DNA of 8,073 nucleotides from an uncultured Acidimicrobiales bacterium (GTDB lineage Bacteria; Actinomycetota; Acidimicrobiia; Acidimicrobiales; Aldehydirespiratoraceae): NCBI GenBank assembly GCA_938091985.1, contig CALKOE010000037.1:1-8073 (forward strand), in the 5' to 3' direction. The position numbers and the translations under genes were made by a program. This document shows positions 6,701-8,073 of the stretch, one piece after another (position 1 is the first letter of the stretch; the number at the start of each line of letters is the position of its first letter). The notes under the pieces were generated by a model, which saw only the letters and a list, made by a program, of their open reading frames with translations, made no database searches and was not told the DNA's origin.

Positions 6701-6718
6701 CCCGACCTACGCTCGGGT
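6700..6718 (+). promoter_or_regulatory. Inverted repeat around the ilvA -10 box
   Basis: CCCGA at 6701-6705 and TCGGG at 6713-6717 form a perfect 5-base-pair inverted repeat with a 7-base centre, extendable by a G-T pair. Its centre holds most of the putative -10 box, and it ends two bases before the ilvA ATG. It could be an operator half-site pair or chance. Confidence 0.25.
6708..6713 (+). promoter_or_regulatory. Putative -10 box of a leaderless ilvA transcript
   Basis: TACGCT (extended: CTACGCT) fits TAnnnT and ends 6 bases before the ATG at 6720. GCCACA at 6685-6690 would be a weak -35 box at a 17-base spacing. No Shine-Dalgarno sequence is visible in the 19-base gap. Confidence 0.45.
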
Positions 6719-6719
6719 C

Positions 6720-7952
6720 ATGCCAGAAGCTGATCAGCCCGCTCCGACAGCCGATGCAGTGACGCTCGACGATGTTCGTCACGCCGCCGAAGCCTTGTCC
6801 GGAGTGATCGAGCACACACCGCTCACGCTGTCTCGAACGCTCAGCGACATCACCGGCGCCCACGTCTATCTGAAGTTCGAGAACCTCCAGTACACCGGAT
6901 CGTTCAAGGGCCGCGGGGCCCGCAATCGGCTTCTTGCAGTGGAGCCGGGACGCGGTGTGGTCGCGATGTCGGCCGGAAACCATGCGCAGGGGGTCGCACA
7001 CCATGGCGCCCTTCTTGGCCTGCCGACCACGATCGTCATGCCGGAGAACACTCCGTTCGTGAAGGTTGCCCGCACCCGTGACCTCGGGGCCGAGGTCGTG
7101 CTCGCCGGCTCCGACGTGATGGAGTCGGCGGTACGGGCCCGCGAGATCGCCGAGGAGCGCGGGCTGGAGTTCATCCACCCGTTCGACGACCCGGTGGTGA
7201 TCGCCGGTCAGGGCACCGTCGGTCTCGAGATGCTCGACCAGGAACCCGGCCTCGACATGATCGTTGCGGCCGTGGGCGGCGGCGGACTCGCGGCCGGCAT
7301 TGCCGTAGCTGCGGGCGGCCACGATGGCCCGGTGGAGGTCATCGGCGTTCAGACCGAGCGGTACCCGTCGATGGCTGATCGGTTGGCCGGGCGTGCCTCC
7401 ACCGCCCTGCGGGGCTCGACCGTCGCGGACGGGATCGCGGTGAGCGAGCCCGGGCACGTCACGACGCCGATTCTTCAGGCCCACGCGGTTGACGTGCTGG
7501 TGGTGCCGGAGGCGGCGATCGAGCAAGCCATTGCGATGCTGCTCGAGATCGAGAAGACGGTGGTCGAAGGGGCTGGTGCCGCTGGCCTGGCCGCACTCAT
7601 GACCTACCCCGAGCGGTTCGCCGGGAAACGGGTGGGGCTCGTGCTGTGCGGCGGCAACATCGACCCCCGCACGCTGGCGGTGGTGGCCCTTCGTGGCTTG
7701 GCGGTGCAGGGTCGGCTCAACCGAATCCGAGTAGAGCTCGACGACACCCCTGGCGGGTTGGCGCTCGTCTCCGAGGTGGTCGCTCGTGAAGCTGCCAACG
7801 TCGTCGAGGTGGGCCACGACGGCCTCGGCTCGACCGGGGCGCGCAGCACGGTGCTCGAACTTCGAATCGACACCCTCGATGCCGACCATGCCGGGCGGGT
7901 ACTCGACGCCATCCGCGCTGAAGGCCTCAACGCCGACCTCGTCGACTGGTAG
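6720..7952 (+). CDS. ilvA: Threonine ammonia-lyase (threonine dehydratase), medium form with ACT domain
   Basis: 410 residues. A fold-type II PLP enzyme that deaminates threonine (and usually serine) to 2-oxobutanoate plus ammonia, either as the first step of isoleucine synthesis or in catabolism. FENLQYTGSFKGRGARN holds the PLP lysine, Lys63; SAGNHAQG is at 84-91, the phosphate-binding GGGGL at 186-190, VEGAGAAG at 282-289 and CGGN at 310-313. Residues about 334-410 form one ACT-like regulatory domain. The length matches the roughly 400-residue single-ACT class rather than long E. coli IlvA with two ACT-like repeats or short catabolic TdcB without one. The Lys motif SFKGRGA differs from the common SFKIRGA. 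The reading frame stays open far upstream, but that part overlaps the membrane protein gene in another frame. Allosteric control, probably by a branched-chain amino acid, is inferred. Confidence 0.92.
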   Translation: MPEADQPAPTADAVTLDDVRHAAEALSGVIEHTPLTLSRTLSDITGAHVYLKFENLQYTGSFKGRGARNRLLAVEPGRGVVAMSAGNHAQGVAHHGALLGLPTTIVMPENTPFVKVARTRDLGAEVVLAGSDVMESAVRAREIAEERGLEFIHPFDDPVVIAGQGTVGLEMLDQEPGLDMIVAAVGGGGLAAGIAVAAGGHDGPVEVIGVQTERYPSMADRLAGRASTALRGSTVADGIAVSEPGHVTTPILQAHAVDVLVVPEAAIEQAIAMLLEIEKTVVEGAGAAGLAALMTYPERFAGKRVGLVLCGGNIDPRTLAVVALRGLAVQGRLNRIRVELDDTPGGLALVSEVVAREAANVVEVGHDGLGSTGARSTVLELRIDTLDADHAGRVLDAIRAEGLNADLVDW

Positions 7953-7966
7953 GAGGCCGGACGCGG

Positions 7967-8008
7967 GACGGCCGCCCCGTGCTCCAACGAAGCATCGGGA
8001 CGGCCGTC
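7967..8008 (+). terminator. Strong stem-loop after ilvA, probable terminator without a T-run
   Basis: GACGGCCG (7967-7974) pairs with CGGCCGTC (8001-8008). After one C/A mismatch, CCCG pairs with CGGG, then past one bulged T, TGCT pairs with AGCA, leaving a 7-base loop at 7984-7990. That gives 16 pairs starting 14 bases after the ilvA stop. No T-run follows (AGGGGGG instead), so it is either a hairpin terminator of the T-less kind proposed for high-GC bacteria or part of a structured RNA. Confidence 0.55.
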
Positions 8009-8016
8009 AGGGGGGT

Positions 8017-8039
8017 AACCCGTCCTCGCGAGACGGGTT
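8017..8039 (+). terminator. Second stem-loop after ilvA
   Basis: AACCCGTC (8017-8024) and GACGGGTT (8032-8039) form a perfect 8-base-pair stem with loop CTCGCGA. It ends in GGGTTT, a very short T stretch, and lies 8 bases after the first stem-loop. A smaller stem, GCCGA with TCGGC (8048-8052 and 8061-8065), follows. The rest of the window to 8073 shows no supported gene. Confidence 0.45.
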
Positions 8040-8073
8040 TGGTGGTGGCCGACAACCGAATCGGCTGCCGGTC

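Noticed and set aside
6213..6719. In-frame upstream extension of ilvA
   Set aside because: It overlaps the YjdF-like gene in another frame and encodes low-complexity Ser/Arg-rich sequence; the family N-terminus fits the ATG at 6720.
6615..7889. Minus-strand open frame of 424 codons opposite ilvA
   Set aside because: Shadow frame; the sequence is His/Arg/Gly-rich without a domain, against a clear enzyme on the plus strand.
8007..8073. Possible tail of a convergent gene entering from the right, ending with a minus-strand TGA at 8007
   Set aside because: Only about 20 codons are visible and the stretch is mostly hairpin arms, so coding cannot be supported.

Overview
The window is GC-rich, densely coded bacterial DNA. 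The codon use, the CYP125-like P450, the CitA-type citrate synthase ending and the TAnnnT promoter boxes suggest an actinobacterium, perhaps a member of Acidimicrobiia. That placement is inference from style, not from a marker gene. No mobile element, CRISPR array, tRNA or rRNA was seen. Every gap between genes is short; the longest is the last 121 bases.

Layout: (1) 2-655 (+) is the C-terminal half of a citrate synthase, cut by the window edge. (2) A promoter with both boxes (657-685) and a ribosome binding site lead into a CYP125-like cytochrome P450 (722-2059, +). After 27 bases comes a PLP-dependent aromatic amino acid decarboxylase-like enzyme (2087-3508, +), probably in the same transcript; a compact hairpin covers its start region. 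(3) On the minus strand, 4731-3489 is a two-gene unit. It encodes a membrane-anchored thioredoxin-like protein with a CVNC motif, followed 4 bases later by a six-helix membrane protein whose only two cysteines are both predicted near the outer face. The second gene overlaps the decarboxylase gene tail to tail by 20 bases. (4) Divergently, the plus strand carries kynureninase (kynU, 4789-6075), a six-helix membrane protein resembling the YjdF/DUF2238 type (6104-6700), and a threonine ammonia-lyase with an ACT domain (ilvA, 6720-7952). Strong stem-loops follow ilvA.

Function: three PLP enzymes of amino acid breakdown (decarboxylase, kynureninase, threonine ammonia-lyase) lie within 6 kb, with a central-carbon enzyme at the left edge. 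They do not form one recognisable pathway. The rest of the kynurenine pathway and the sterol degradation genes that would give the P450 a context are not in the window.

Two observations stand out. The redoxin/two-cysteine membrane protein pair looks like a small extracytoplasmic thiol-redox module. The three consecutive plus-strand genes kynU, the YjdF-like gene and ilvA each have a CTACnnT box ending 6-7 bases before the start codon, the layout expected for leaderless mRNAs.
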